Source of the DNA: an uncultured Treponema sp.
GTDB lineage: Bacteria; Spirochaetota; Spirochaetia; Treponematales; Treponemataceae
Direction of reading: 5' to 3'
Assembly (NCBI GenBank): GCA_949300145.1
Contig: CASGDA010000002.1
Location: forward strand, 124,001-188,000
Length of the DNA: 64,000 nt
The notes beneath the pieces are model-generated. The model was not told where the DNA came from, made no database searches, and saw nothing but the letters and a program-made list of their open reading frames with translations. Positions within the stretch are counted from its first letter, which is position 1, and every line of letters starts with the position of its first letter. Positions 34,738 through 44,423 of the stretch are shown here, in pieces. Both the position numbers and the translations under genes were made by a program.

Positions 34738-36705
34738 GTGGCTGATATCAGCATTCCCGGAGTAACAGCGAGCAAATACAAGACAGAGGAACTCATAGAA
34801 GGTTTGATGAAGCTTGAACGGGTTCCACGGGAAAGAGCTGATGAAGACCTCCAGACATACAAAAAGCAGCAGGAAGCATGGAGACAGCTTTCCCGGCATG
34901 TCTCAACGCTGAGGGATTCTGTCAGAACCCTGTATTCGTATAACAACCCTTTTTCAGAAAAAACCGCGGAATCCTCCGACAGCGGGGCTGTCACAGCCAC
35001 AGCCAGCCGTGAGGCGCAGGATCAGAATTTCTCGGTAAGCGTATCCCAGGTCGCGTCGGCGGACAGTTTTTTGTCCAAAGAAATTCCCGAAAACGGAACA
35101 GTGGAAAAAGGCACCTACACATTCACAGTGGGAGACAAAAAACTGGAATTCGAATGGAAGGGCGGAAGCTATTCTGATTTCGTGACAGCGCTCAACCGCA
35201 GGGGCGGAGACATGCTGCGGGCGTCCCTCATAAAAACAGCGCCGGGTGAAAGGGCGCTTCTCATTGAATCGCTGAAGACGGGTGCAGACCAGCGGCTTGG
35301 TTTCGAGAATTCCGCCCTGGATTTTGCCCTGGAAACCGGGCTGATAACAAAAAACACATCTGCGGCGGTCTCCATACAGGAACAGGAAGCTGTGGTTCCG
35401 CCTGCATCTTCAAAAACCATGGATTTTTCCAGCCAGGTGAAAGCCTCCCAGGGCTATGTGCTTGAATATACTGTTTCCGCTGAAAGACAGGAGGCAGGAA
35501 CGGAAGAAACTCCGGAAGGAACCGTTCCGACGGAACCGCAGCTGCAAAAGCCTGGTGAAATTACATACAGCGGGATTACGATTGTAAACGCAAAATCAGA
35601 GACGGCGTTGACGGAAGAAACCGCCCCTCCCCCGCCGCCGGCTCCCGTGGAAACAAATTCGGTTCTGGCGCTTCGTTCCACCAGAGGGGCGGCGATACCG
35701 CTGCCGGACATTCCGGAATCCGGGGAAGAAAAGTTCACAATACAGCTCAACGAATTCGGAAATGTTGACGCCCTTCTGGTAAACAATAAGAATACAAACA
35801 GAAGCGTCAAAATCAGCAATATAAAAATATATGATCCGGCAACCGCGGGGGACTATACGCCGGTAAATCCCGTCTCGGTCGCAAAGGATGCGGTAATCAA
35901 ATACGAGGGCATCACGGTAACCCGGCCCACAAATACAATAGATGATTTGATTCCCGGTGTTTCCATATCCGTCCACGACACGGTTGAAAAGCCCGTTTCA
36001 ATAGACGTCAAGCCTGACACGGAAACCGCAAAAGAGGCTGTCATTTCTTTTGTGGCAAATTACAACAGGGTTATGGCGGAAATAAATATCCTTACACAGA
36101 ACAAACCTGAAATTATCACAGAGATTCAATATTTCACCCCGGAAGAAACGGAAAACGCAGAGGAAAAGCTCGGCATGATGCAGGGGGACATGACATTAAA
36201 CACGCTGAAATCGGCGTTACAGCGCATCACCTCAAATCCGTACACAGCCGATGACAATTCAGAATTCAGACTGCTTTCCCAGATAGGCATCTCCACAAGG
36301 GCTGATTCAGGCGGAGGGTTGGACGCCTCCAGATTGAGGGGCTACCTGGAAATAGACGAGGGGCGCCTGGATGATGCGCTGGAAAACTCAATGCAAAGCG
36401 TGAAAAGTCTTTTCGGTTTTGACTCTGACGGGGATCTGGTTGTAGACAGCGGCGCCGCGGTGGAAATGGAAAACAATGTGGCCCCCTATGTCCAGACGGG
36501 AGGTATTTTCGCGACCCGCACATCAGGATTGGCCACGAGAATAACGGAAACAGAAAGACGGATAGCGCAGATGGACCAGCAGCTTGAGGCGAAGGAGGCT
36601 TCGCTGCGGCAAAAGTACAGTCAAATGGAAGGAGCCCTGAACAGGCTGGAAAGTCAGTCAGAGTCAATTTCAAATTTCAGCAGAAACCGTTCTTCCCAGA
36701 ATTAA
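34738..36705 (+). CDS. fliD: flagellar filament cap protein FliD
   Basis: FliD (HAP2) caps the filament and folds exported flagellin at the tip. The N-terminal coiled coil (ISIPGVTASKYKTEELIEGL, MKLERVPRERADEDLQTYKK) and C-terminal FliD_C region (ISFVANYNRVMAEINILTQ, LSQIGISTRADSGGGLD, ITETERRIAQMDQQLEAKEA) are clear. Length 655 is in range. A proline-rich linker (ETAPPPPPAPVETN, about 294-308) splits the middle domain. GTG start with GGAG upstream; an out-of-frame ATG precedes it. Confidence 0.93.
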   Translation: MADISIPGVTASKYKTEELIEGLMKLERVPRERADEDLQTYKKQQEAWRQLSRHVSTLRDSVRTLYSYNNPFSEKTAESSDSGAVTATASREAQDQNFSVSVSQVASADSFLSKEIPENGTVEKGTYTFTVGDKKLEFEWKGGSYSDFVTALNRRGGDMLRASLIKTAPGERALLIESLKTGADQRLGFENSALDFALETGLITKNTSAAVSIQEQEAVVPPASSKTMDFSSQVKASQGYVLEYTVSAERQEAGTEETPEGTVPTEPQLQKPGEITYSGITIVNAKSETALTEETAPPPPPAPVETNSVLALRSTRGAAIPLPDIPESGEEKFTIQLNEFGNVDALLVNNKNTNRSVKISNIKIYDPATAGDYTPVNPVSVAKDAVIKYEGITVTRPTNTIDDLIPGVSISVHDTVEKPVSIDVKPDTETAKEAVISFVANYNRVMAEINILTQNKPEIITEIQYFTPEETENAEEKLGMMQGDMTLNTLKSALQRITSNPYTADDNSEFRLLSQIGISTRADSGGGLDASRLRGYLEIDEGRLDDALENSMQSVKSLFGFDSDGDLVVDSGAAVEMENNVAPYVQTGGIFATRTSGLATRITETERRIAQMDQQLEAKEASLRQKYSQMEGALNRLESQSESISNFSRNRSSQN

Positions 36706-36753
36706 AAAGGAGCCCGGCTTTAGGGAAGAAAATAAAAAGCCGATAATTTTAAC

Positions 36754-37344
36754 GTGGAAATATTTATCAACGGAACCAACATAGATTTTAAGCTTGAAAA
36801 CGAAAAAACAATCGGAGAAGTCCTGGGACAGCTTGAAAAAGCCTGCGAACAGGACGGAATGACAATAACATCGGTAAAAACAGACGGCAGGAATCTGTCC
36901 CCGGAAGAACTGGACGCCTTTTTTTTGAAGGAGATAGATTCCGTCAAAAACATGGAAATTGAAACGCTTTCCGGAAAGGAGGTTCTGCTCATCGCAAAAG
37001 AAAAAGGCGCCCTGTTTTGTGACATAGCGGAAAAACTTGAAAACATTCCGGTACTGTTGCAGACAGGAAAAGAAATTGAAGCGATGAAAAGTCTGGAACT
37101 TTTTTCATCTGAAATGCAGAAGCTGAAAACAATCCTCCCCCTGCTTCCTCTGGCCGGAATAGACGAAGACAAGCTTTTAATCGAAGGGCTAAATCCCGGT
37201 GAATACGCCGCGGGTCTTTTTCCGTTTCTGGAGGAAATCACGGAGGCAATAGAACAAAACGATACGGTGACAATAGGCGATATCGCGGAATATGAGATAG
37301 CGCCGAGAGTCGCGGCCATTTCAAAATTCCTTGCTGAAATATAG
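36754..37344 (+). CDS. conserved flagellar-region protein of unknown function
   Basis: A 196-residue acidic helical protein beginning MEIFINGTNIDFKLENEKTIGEVLGQLEKA, which looks like an N-terminal ubiquitin-like or ThiS-like strand-helix unit followed by helices. Its fixed place after fliD suggests a filament-export chaperone or assembly role (inference). GTG start with no Shine-Dalgarno. GCCGATAA, identical to the sigma-28 -10 consensus, ends 7 nt before the GTG, though the matching -35 is poor. A CGGCTTT/AAAGCCG hairpin (36715-36742) lies between fliD and this gene. Confidence 0.6.
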   Translation: MEIFINGTNIDFKLENEKTIGEVLGQLEKACEQDGMTITSVKTDGRNLSPEELDAFFLKEIDSVKNMEIETLSGKEVLLIAKEKGALFCDIAEKLENIPVLLQTGKEIEAMKSLELFSSEMQKLKTILPLLPLAGIDEDKLLIEGLNPGEYAAGLFPFLEEITEAIEQNDTVTIGDIAEYEIAPRVAAISKFLAEI

Positions 37345-37387
37345 CGGTATTGTTATATTATATGTTGAGGGGAGAAGAAGCAACAAA

Positions 37388-37648
37388 ATGACTGTTTTAG
37401 CGCTACAAAATATAAAACGGAAAGAATCTGCGATTTATTACCGCAGACAGTTTTCCGCCAAAGCTTCTTACCAGATGCCGGGACACAATTCCTCCGGAAA
37501 AATAGAATTCACCATAGAGACAACTCCGTTCGGAAACAATGACATAAGTGTTGATTTAATTGACGATGTGGATTACCCTGTGATACAGGTAAAACGGGCT
37601 TTAAAAGATTACATAGACAAACTTGATACAGCAGGAAAACTTCCTTAA
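37388..37648 (+). CDS. small conserved protein of unknown function
   Basis: An 86-residue protein (MTVLALQNIKRKESAIYYRRQ, then IEFTIETTPFGNNDISVDLI). No known domain recognised; the pattern is a single alpha-beta domain with no signal peptide. The ATG at 37388 is preceded by GGGGAGAAG; the frame is open further upstream but overlaps the previous gene. It lies 10 nt before tsaE, so it is probably cotranscribed. Confidence 0.55.
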   Translation: MTVLALQNIKRKESAIYYRRQFSAKASYQMPGHNSSGKIEFTIETTPFGNNDISVDLIDDVDYPVIQVKRALKDYIDKLDTAGKLP

Positions 37649-37658
37649 AGTTAAAGAA

Positions 37659-38129
37659 ATGGACTTTGAATTAATTTCACGTTCGCCGGAAGAAACAGAG
37701 CATATAGGCCGGCTTTTAGGCGAAAAATTAAAACCGGGGGATATTCTGGCGCTTCAGGGAACGCTTGCGGCCGGAAAAACCACGTTGACAAAGGGAATCG
37801 CCGTCGGTCTTGGAATAGAAGAGCCGGTTACAAGCCCCACATTCACGCTGATTTCAGAATATGAAGGAAGGCTCCGCCTGTACCATATGGATGTTTACCG
37901 GCTGGATACAACAGAAGATTTCCTTTCACTTGGTGCCGAAGAACTCCTGTACGGGAACGGGGTTTCCGTACTTGAGTGGAGCGAAAAAATCATGGATATC
38001 CTCCCGGAGGATGTCATAATCATAAAGCTGGAAACCGGTGCAAACGGGGAAAGGCGTATTTGTTTTTCAAACTGGAACCGCGGCGGGTTTGAGGGATTGA
38101 CCGGCAACAAGCAGGATCAGGGGGAATAA
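37659..38129 (+). CDS. tsaE: tRNA t6A synthesis ATPase TsaE
   Basis: P-loop ATPase that works with TsaB and TsaD to make N6-threonylcarbamoyladenosine on tRNAs reading ANN codons. The Walker A is GTLAAGKTTLTKG; the family motif SPTFTLISEYEG and YHMDVYRL follow, with EWSEKI near the end. Start set at the ATG at 37659 rather than an upstream TTG inside the previous gene. Immediately followed by tsaB (1-nt gap). Length 156 is normal. Confidence 0.93.
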   Translation: MDFELISRSPEETEHIGRLLGEKLKPGDILALQGTLAAGKTTLTKGIAVGLGIEEPVTSPTFTLISEYEGRLRLYHMDVYRLDTTEDFLSLGAEELLYGNGVSVLEWSEKIMDILPEDVIIIKLETGANGERRICFSNWNRGGFEGLTGNKQDQGE

Positions 38130-38130
38130 A

Positions 38131-38877
38131 ATGAATGTACTGGCAATTCATACAGCGACACCTGAAATTTGCGTGGCGGCGGAAGGAGATGCGGGTTCTT
38201 TTCTCATCGCATTCAGAGGAAAAAAACAGCAGGCGGAAGAAATCCTGCCGTTTATGGAGACAGCGGCTTCAAACGCCGGATTCACGTTAAAGGAAACCCA
38301 GCTTGTGACAGCTCCCGAAGGACCGGGGGCTTTCACAGGGCTCAGGCTGGCTTATTCAGCCGCGAAAGCCGTGCAATTTTCAAGCGGATGCCCTTTTATT
38401 CCGGTTCCCACGCTTACAGCCTGCGCCGAAAATCTTAAACACTGTTCACCGCCGGTTTTATGCGTGATGGACGCAAAAAAAAAGCATTTTTACGCACAGT
38501 TCTTCAAATCAGCGTCCCCTCTATCCCCTGTGATGGACATTTCCCCTGAAGAAATTGCGGAGAAAATCTTTGAGGAGACTGTACTGGCCGATCAGAATCA
38601 GGATGCGGTGACGAAAGAAATCATTTTAACCGGTCCTGACGCGGAAATCCTGGCATCAGAACCATTATTCACGGAAACAATCCAAAAATACTCCTCGGGG
38701 CACGGTAAAATAAATTTATGTGTTATTCCTACATTAAACGGAGCTGTTTTTTCATTAATATCATTGTCAAAACAGATGCTTCCGCATTATAATACTTCCG
38801 GGTCATTTGGAGCAGGCCCTATGTATATAAGGAGAAGTGACGCTGAAATATTCCGTGGATACCAATACCGGGGTTGA
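38131..38877 (+). CDS. tsaB: tRNA t6A synthesis protein TsaB
   Basis: Inactive-protease homologue that forms a dimer with TsaD and recruits TsaE. The ASKHA-fold N-terminus (MNVLAIHTATPEICVAA) and the family motif APEGPGAFTGLRLAYSAAKA are diagnostic. Length 248 is typical. It lies one base after the tsaE stop, and tsaD is not in the window. Cotranscribed with the HD-GYP gene 18 nt downstream. Confidence 0.92.
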   Translation: MNVLAIHTATPEICVAAEGDAGSFLIAFRGKKQQAEEILPFMETAASNAGFTLKETQLVTAPEGPGAFTGLRLAYSAAKAVQFSSGCPFIPVPTLTACAENLKHCSPPVLCVMDAKKKHFYAQFFKSASPLSPVMDISPEEIAEKIFEETVLADQNQDAVTKEIILTGPDAEILASEPLFTETIQKYSSGHGKINLCVIPTLNGAVFSLISLSKQMLPHYNTSGSFGAGPMYIRRSDAEIFRGYQYRG

Positions 38878-38895
38878 TGAAATAAGCGGAGAATA

Positions 38896-39999
38896 ATGGG
38901 TATATATATAAATAATCTGGAAAAAGTAATTAAAGCCGTCGCGAACCCTGCCCTGCCAATGTTTATCGTAAACGACAGACTGGAAATCGTTTATTTTTCA
39001 GAACCATCGCAAAAACTCTTTAAGGATTATTATCATCTGGATTACAAGCCCTTCTTTGATGTTTTGAATTCAGATTCCATGGCGGCCAGTTTCCACGATA
39101 TAGTGAATTCACTTCATTCTCCGGAAAAAGGATTCAGCTGGAACGGCAGTGTTTCCCATAAATCCCGGGAACATCGGACACTGAATACAAACATAACGTT
39201 TTTCCCGCTCTTTGACGAGGATGAGGACATTGAAGGCCGGGACACCCGCAAGAAAAAAATCGACTTTTACATTGTCATTTTTGAGAAAACAGAAAACACA
39301 AGGTGCTTCAATCCTGAAAGGCTTATCCAAAGTCTGTTGAAGGCTGTGGAACTCAAAGATAATGACACCGGCAATCACAACAAACGTGTAAGTTATTACA
39401 GCAGGGAAATAGCCCGGATACTGTACACAAAGCACGCGTATTCCCAGGTGGATCTGGATTTTATCGAGAATATAACGCTGTTTGCGGCCATGCACGATGT
39501 CGGGAAAATAGGAACCCCGGACAGCATTCTTTTAAAACCCGGGAAACTTACGTCATTGGAATGGGATATTATGAAAGAGCATACGATAAACGGTGCATTC
39601 ATCCTTTCAGGATATCCGATTCCGATGGCGAAAGAAATATCCCTGTCCCATCATGAATGGTGGGACGGCAGCGGGTATCCTTACAGACTCGCGGGGGAAA
39701 TGATCCCCCTGTCCGCAAGGATTGTGGCCATCGCGGATGTTTATGATGCCATAAGGATGAGACGCAGTTATAAAGACGCGTTTCCTCATGAAAAAGCGGT
39801 CGATATAATACTGAGTCACAGGGGGACGCATTTTGATCCGTTTTTGACGGACATTTTCAAATCAGTTTCCGACAGATTCGATTTAATATGGAACGAGCAC
39901 AAAGACCATGAAGATTCGGCCGTTCTCCAGGAAATCCAGAATGAGGCCAGAACAATATCTTTGCAAAAACAGGATTTTTCCTTCCACAGCGGACATTAA
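38896..39999 (+). CDS. HD-GYP phosphodiesterase with N-terminal PAS-like domain
   Basis: A 367-residue c-di-GMP phosphodiesterase candidate. Residues 1-130 form a PAS-like sensor (NPALPMFIVNDRLEIVYFSE). The HD-GYP domain is canonical: HNKRVSYYSREIA, MHDVGKIGTPDSILLKPG, KEHTINGAFIL, SHHEWWDGSGYPYRLAG and IADVYDAIRM, so every metal ligand missing from the 13255 protein is present here. GGAG lies just before the ATG. It ends 16 bp from the csrA stop (converging). Its place beside the filament genes fits control of motility by c-di-GMP. Confidence 0.9.
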   Translation: MGIYINNLEKVIKAVANPALPMFIVNDRLEIVYFSEPSQKLFKDYYHLDYKPFFDVLNSDSMAASFHDIVNSLHSPEKGFSWNGSVSHKSREHRTLNTNITFFPLFDEDEDIEGRDTRKKKIDFYIVIFEKTENTRCFNPERLIQSLLKAVELKDNDTGNHNKRVSYYSREIARILYTKHAYSQVDLDFIENITLFAAMHDVGKIGTPDSILLKPGKLTSLEWDIMKEHTINGAFILSGYPIPMAKEISLSHHEWWDGSGYPYRLAGEMIPLSARIVAIADVYDAIRMRRSYKDAFPHEKAVDIILSHRGTHFDPFLTDIFKSVSDRFDLIWNEHKDHEDSAVLQEIQNEARTISLQKQDFSFHSGH

Positions 40000-40015
40000 A
40001 ATCCTGCATACAGTG

Positions 40016-40237
40016 TTACAATTTTATTTCCGGAAGATTTTTCAAGGATTCGGAGGAAACCGCGGCGGCTTTATTTTCTTTCTGGACCGCTTCAAAAACC
40101 TCATGCCTGAAAACCTTTACAGATTTAGGAGCCTCAACTCCAATCTTGACCTGTTCGCCTCTGGTCTCGATTATAGTCAGGACCACATCATCACCGATCA
40201 TTATCTTTTCATTGACTTTTCGTGAAAGTATCAGCAT
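40016..40237 (-). CDS. csrA: carbon storage/translation regulator CsrA
   Basis: A 73-residue RNA-binding dimer that blocks translation by binding GGA hairpins near ribosome-binding sites. The sequence [20 protein letters not shown] with [16 protein letters not shown] is canonical, including the conserved Arg of the RNA-binding strand; a 15-residue tail extends it. It overlaps the end of fliW by 7 nt. FliW sequesters CsrA when flagellin is scarce in other bacteria, and two flaB leaders in this window carry candidate CsrA sites. Confidence 0.97.
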   Translation of the reverse strand: MLILSRKVNEKIMIGDDVVLTIIETRGEQVKIGVEAPKSVKVFRHEVFEAVQKENKAAAVSSESLKNLPEIKL

Positions 40238-40683
40238 GGGCGGCGCTCCCTGGCGGCGGCTAATTCGGCCGCAATGTCATGTTTGGTGCTCCACCTGGGG
40301 TCGGAGTGGATCGCCTGAATCGCCTTATTGTTCTTCTTGTTTATGATAAGAGGTCCCTGCAGATTCGCCGTCACGGGGGAACCGTCGGAGGGAATCGTGA
40401 TGAGGGCGAAAACCAAGACATCGGAGGGGGAATCCACACCGAGTGCGGTGACGTCAGAGTCGTCGATGTTTATTTCGTAATCAGCCCTGAAAAGGAACGG
40501 ATCCACAGCTAAAAAAGCTAAATTCACGTCCTCAAGGCACTGAACCCACACAAAAGGTTTTTGAACCGCATCAATCAACGCGAAATCATGATACCCGGGA
40601 AAGCCGAGAAAACCTTCATTCATATGAATAATCTGTTTTTCCACAATGGAAACATTTCCCATTGCCTTCGTTTGAATTTCCAT
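40231..40683 (-). CDS. fliW: flagellar assembly factor FliW
   Basis: A 150-residue FliW that binds flagellin or CsrA in a partner-switch. Landmarks are [34 protein letters not shown] and [20 protein letters not shown]. It is fourth in flgN-flgK-flgL-fliW-csrA, the same order as the Bacillus late flagellar operon apart from missing genes. The gap to flgL is 15 nt and it overlaps csrA by 7 nt. Confidence 0.96.
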   Translation of the reverse strand: MEIQTKAMGNVSIVEKQIIHMNEGFLGFPGYHDFALIDAVQKPFVWVQCLEDVNLAFLAVDPFLFRADYEINIDDSDVTALGVDSPSDVLVFALITIPSDGSPVTANLQGPLIINKKNNKAIQAIHSDPRWSTKHDIAAELAAARERRPC

Positions 40684-40698
40684 TTTTCCACCTTACCA

Positions 40699-41943
40699 TT
40701 ACCGCAGGTAATCCAGAAGAGTATTTGAATATAGTTTCCCCGCAGTACTGAGAGCAGCCTGATGAGTATATTCAAGCATTTTAAGGTCTGTCACCGCTTT
40801 TGTAAAGTCCAAATCAGTTTCCCTGGAATCAGCGGCCTGTGTATTAAGGGTCTGCGTATCAAGACGGGCAGAAATAACCTGCGCCCTCTCATACCTTGAA
40901 CCCAATTCGGCCATTCTGGTGGCAAGGTTATCTATGGAACCGTCAAGGGCTCCCAAAACACGGCCTCCTATTGTCTCCTGGTCGCCTGAAAGCATTGCGT
41001 CCCGCAGGGAAATCACAGCATCAAAAAGGGACCCGCCGGAAACACGAACAGAATCAGCAATATTATAGGGAGGTCTTTGTCCGCTTTTTATCAGTCCAAG
41101 TGAAGACAGAACTTCCTCTCCCTCCACATCCCGGAGCCACAACTGCCGGCTGTCCGTTGTGCTGATATTAAGGCCGTTTGTCACCGGATCAAGACCTGCC
41201 TTAACCGCGGCGCCTGAAGAATTTATCTTGGAAATAACCGCATAAACAGTGTCACCTGCGGAAAGGGAAATTTCAACCCCATCAATCTCAATGGTGCTGT
41301 CCGCAGGAACCACATATCCGGTTGCATCAGTCTGGGAGAAAAGACTTTGAGGTTCCGCCCAGAATGTACGGTTTCCGGCATAATCGGCATCAAGGAAAGC
41401 GGTTTCGTCCACCTCCACCTTTTTTGTATCCAGGGAACCGTTATAGCGCACTTCTTTTATCGTGGGGTTCCCCGCGCCGTCCACATCTCCGTAAACAACT
41501 TCAAACGGTTCGGTAAAACTCTTTGAACCGGCAAAAACCCGCACACCGTCCGGTCCCACGGCATTACCGTTCACAAGAAGTTCCTTCAAAAGCTCGTCCA
41601 CTTCCGAAGCCATATTCTTCAAGTCAGAGGGGGTGTAAGTACCGTTCGCACCGGAGACCGCCAGCTCCCTTATGCGCTGCATAACCTGCATCGAGCTATT
41701 CATATAACCTTCCGTGACCTTGAACCTGTCCGCAAGGGTTTTGGCGTTTTTATCAAAACGCTCAAGACGGGCAAGATAAGAACGGTAACGGACCGAATGT
41801 CCGGCGGCGAGGGGATCATCACGGAGATTTGATATCCGTGACTGACCGGCTATCTGACCGTTCTGGGTATTCAGCCTTGATTCCTGACGGCGAAGGGCAT
41901 ACTGCAGGTCAGTATGTTGGATATTGGAACTTATTCTTCTCAT
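40699..41943 (-). CDS. flgL: hook-filament junction protein FlgL
   Basis: FlgL (HAP3) joins filament to hook. The flagellin-like N-terminus (MRRISSNIQHTDLQYALRRQ, RISNLRDDPLAAGHSVRYR) and C-terminus (DFTKAVTDLKMLEYTHQAAL, ending KLYSNTLLDYLR) are intact. At 414 residues it is longer than the enteric protein because of a central domain (about 150-290). AGGAGG lies 7 nt before the ATG. It is 17 nt downstream of flgK. Confidence 0.95.
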   Translation of the reverse strand: MRRISSNIQHTDLQYALRRQESRLNTQNGQIAGQSRISNLRDDPLAAGHSVRYRSYLARLERFDKNAKTLADRFKVTEGYMNSSMQVMQRIRELAVSGANGTYTPSDLKNMASEVDELLKELLVNGNAVGPDGVRVFAGSKSFTEPFEVVYGDVDGAGNPTIKEVRYNGSLDTKKVEVDETAFLDADYAGNRTFWAEPQSLFSQTDATGYVVPADSTIEIDGVEISLSAGDTVYAVISKINSSGAAVKAGLDPVTNGLNISTTDSRQLWLRDVEGEEVLSSLGLIKSGQRPPYNIADSVRVSGGSLFDAVISLRDAMLSGDQETIGGRVLGALDGSIDNLATRMAELGSRYERAQVISARLDTQTLNTQAADSRETDLDFTKAVTDLKMLEYTHQAALSTAGKLYSNTLLDYLR

Positions 41944-41960
41944 TTTTTCACCCTCCTAGG

Positions 41961-43838
41961 TTAAACTCCCATCCTGTTTATAATCGTATCAAGCATATCA
42001 TTTACAGTGGCTATAAAACGGGCGGCCGCATTATATCCGTGCTGGAATTTAATGATGTCCGCCAGCTCTTCATCGATATTCACGCCGGAAATTGAATCCC
42101 GGGTATCATGCAACTCTTTCATTATCGCACTCTGCGTTTCAAGGGAAAGCTGGGCCTGCTCACCTTTCAAACCGATGGAGGTGACTGTATCAGCGAAATA
42201 GTCATCGAAGGTTCTGGTATTCCCGACCATGACGGGAGTATTCCTGATGGAGGCGATTGCGGATGCGATTGTATTGTCCCCCGGGAAAGCGACCCCGTCA
42301 TAACCGGCTTTTCCGGCGGCGATGGTATTGACATCCGCCGTTATTTCGGCATTGACTTCCATCCAGCCTGAAGGATGGGCGACAGGAGCGACCGCATACC
42401 TGACGTTTTCTCCGGCGAGGGACAACACCGCATCGGCTCTTTCCCAGTCGTAAGCGTTTTCAGGTCCGTATCCGGACAGAATTCCCGCGTATCCGGCAAG
42501 GAAACGTCCGGAATCCTCCAGATGACGGATAACAAAATCAGGGTTTTCTGGATCCCGGGCGGATGTACCTTTAAGGATCAGCCGGCCGTCCCCGTCCAGG
42601 GAGGCGGTGACTTCCGCACCGGAATTGTTTATTCTGGCGATGACGTCAGAAACCATATCGGTGGAATAATAGGGAACCTGGACGAGACCTTCAGGAGCAG
42701 AAAAAGTCATCACGCCTTCAAGGCCCACCTGTGCCCGCGGCGAAAGGGAGTTCGCACCGCTTATCCTGAAGATATATGAAGAATCATATTCCCCGTCACC
42801 ATTCCTGTCATAATTTCCCGCGGTATTTTCGATGAAATGCTGTTCCACAAAGAAATCCACGTTGGTTTTGCCGTTTGGAGACATTCCTTCCCGGTGGATG
42901 CTGTTTACCAAATCCACGAAATTCATCGCCATCGTATCAAGATTCTGTATTTCACTCCTGATGTCGGAGTCTCTCAGCTCAAGGAGGGCCCCGAGTTTTC
43001 CACCCGTAAAATCAACCTCTTCGCCCGTGCCGGACCATACCACCCGGTGATATCCGTCATTCTCAAAACCTGAGGCGAGGGAAAAGGTACGGAAAGTCCT
43101 GCCCTGTACCAATTCAAAGCCGTCAATATGAATAATGTATTCCTCGTCCCTGTCCCTGATATCAAAGGTCACACCTATCAATTCCGAAAGTTTTTCCGTG
43201 AGGACATCCCTTTTATCCATGAGGTCATTGGGGTTGTCGCCCATGGCTTTCACTTTGACTATCTCTTCATTGAGGGCGGCTATACGGCCGGATATATCAT
43301 TCACCTGTTTCACGACCGCTTCAATGTCACCGTTAATCATGTCCCCTATTCCCCGCAGGGCCCTGTACTGGTTATGGACGGTATCGGTGAATGTCTGTCC
43401 ACGGGTAAGAACCGCCTGTCTGGCGCTTTTGGATTCAGGATAGAGGGAAAGTTCTTCCCAGGCATCCCAAAACTGATCCATCCTTGTCCGCAGGGAGGTT
43501 TCATCAGGTTCATTATAAACCTGCTCCATCATCAGAAGATACTGGTTCCTGGTTTCCCAGTAACCCGTGTTTTCAGACTGGGCGACTATCCGTTTATCCA
43601 AAAGCGTATCACGTATACGCCTTATCGACTCAATTGAAACACCCTGCCCTATCTGCCCGGGGGTTTCAGCTCTTGACAAATCAGGCCTGTACAGAGGATC
43701 CGTTGCCCTCAGCTCAACCCGTTGGCGCGAATATCCTTCTGTGGAAGAATTGGACACATTGTGCCCCGCAGTCTGAATGCTCTGGGAATGAGCGAACAGG
43801 CTGCGTTTCCCCATTTCTATTCCTGAAAAAGTTGACAT
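41961..43838 (-). CDS. flgK: hook-filament junction protein FlgK
   Basis: FlgK (HAP1), 625 residues. The rod/hook-family N-terminus includes SLFAHSQSIQTAGHNVSNSS and GYSRQRVEL; the C-terminus is the typical KFQHGYNAAARFIATVNDML. A large central domain contains two or more beta-rich units. It lies 27 nt after the flgN-like gene in the late flagellar operon. Confidence 0.95.
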   Translation of the reverse strand: MSTFSGIEMGKRSLFAHSQSIQTAGHNVSNSSTEGYSRQRVELRATDPLYRPDLSRAETPGQIGQGVSIESIRRIRDTLLDKRIVAQSENTGYWETRNQYLLMMEQVYNEPDETSLRTRMDQFWDAWEELSLYPESKSARQAVLTRGQTFTDTVHNQYRALRGIGDMINGDIEAVVKQVNDISGRIAALNEEIVKVKAMGDNPNDLMDKRDVLTEKLSELIGVTFDIRDRDEEYIIHIDGFELVQGRTFRTFSLASGFENDGYHRVVWSGTGEEVDFTGGKLGALLELRDSDIRSEIQNLDTMAMNFVDLVNSIHREGMSPNGKTNVDFFVEQHFIENTAGNYDRNGDGEYDSSYIFRISGANSLSPRAQVGLEGVMTFSAPEGLVQVPYYSTDMVSDVIARINNSGAEVTASLDGDGRLILKGTSARDPENPDFVIRHLEDSGRFLAGYAGILSGYGPENAYDWERADAVLSLAGENVRYAVAPVAHPSGWMEVNAEITADVNTIAAGKAGYDGVAFPGDNTIASAIASIRNTPVMVGNTRTFDDYFADTVTSIGLKGEQAQLSLETQSAIMKELHDTRDSISGVNIDEELADIIKFQHGYNAAARFIATVNDMLDTIINRMGV

Positions 43839-43865
43839 AAGCGATTCCCCCTGAAAACAGGCATA

Positions 43866-44366
43866 TCAAAATGCCCTGTTAAGTACAAATCCCTCTCCGG
43901 GTCCGGAAGCAAGATTTCCGGACCGTGTATAAATCTTGTTTCTGCGTGAAGGGACAATATTCTCCAAGAGGGAGGAAAGCATTTTCTGCGCCCCGTCCAC
44001 ATAACCGGTGAAAATTTCATTCTCGGTTTTTGAAAGAACAAGAATCCTCTTCAATTCCCTTAAAAGGGAGTTCAGTTCCCTCCTCTTTTCCTCTTGAAAG
44101 AGGGCTGTCACTGCATAAAAATCACACGGAACACCGAATTTCCCGGAAGCGGCGGTTAAAAGCTGTACCCGCCGGTTTTCCAGCACGGCAAAAACATCAG
44201 CGCATTCCTCCATGAAAGCGGTTTCTGAAAGGAGCGCAGACCAATCTTTCCCGGTCACACCGGCATACATCCGTTTCTGGCAGGAATACAGGGAAGAAAC
44301 TGTCTGTATCTGTTTACGGAGAATTTCATCCAGGGAATTCTGAATCATTTCTTTATCCATTTCCAT
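43866..44366 (-). CDS. flgN: FlgN-like flagellar export chaperone
   Basis: A 166-residue helical protein, first in the operon before flgK and flgL, the substrates of FlgN. It shows FlgN-type features: an N-terminal helix (IQNSLDEILRKQIQTVSSLY), a long amphipathic helical body and a C-terminal region with SGNLASGPGEGFVLNRAF. The assignment rests on position and helical pattern more than sequence identity. Start set at the ATG at 44366 with GGAGG 8 nt upstream, not the TTG at 44387. Confidence 0.7.
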   Translation of the reverse strand: MEMDKEMIQNSLDEILRKQIQTVSSLYSCQKRMYAGVTGKDWSALLSETAFMEECADVFAVLENRRVQLLTAASGKFGVPCDFYAVTALFQEEKRRELNSLLRELKRILVLSKTENEIFTGYVDGAQKMLSSLLENIVPSRRNKIYTRSGNLASGPGEGFVLNRAF

Positions 44367-44423
44367 AAAAAATTCCTCCTGAAACAAATCCGTGCAAAAT
44401 CCATCCGGATTTATACTTATTCA

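Noticed and set aside
36715-36746. GCCGATAA (36739-36746) as a full sigma-28 promoter for the gene at 36754
   Set aside because: The -10 is a perfect match, but the sequence 11 bp upstream (TTAGGGAA) matches the -35 at only 3 of 8 positions, and the element overlaps a hairpin. Kept only as part of the leaderless pattern.
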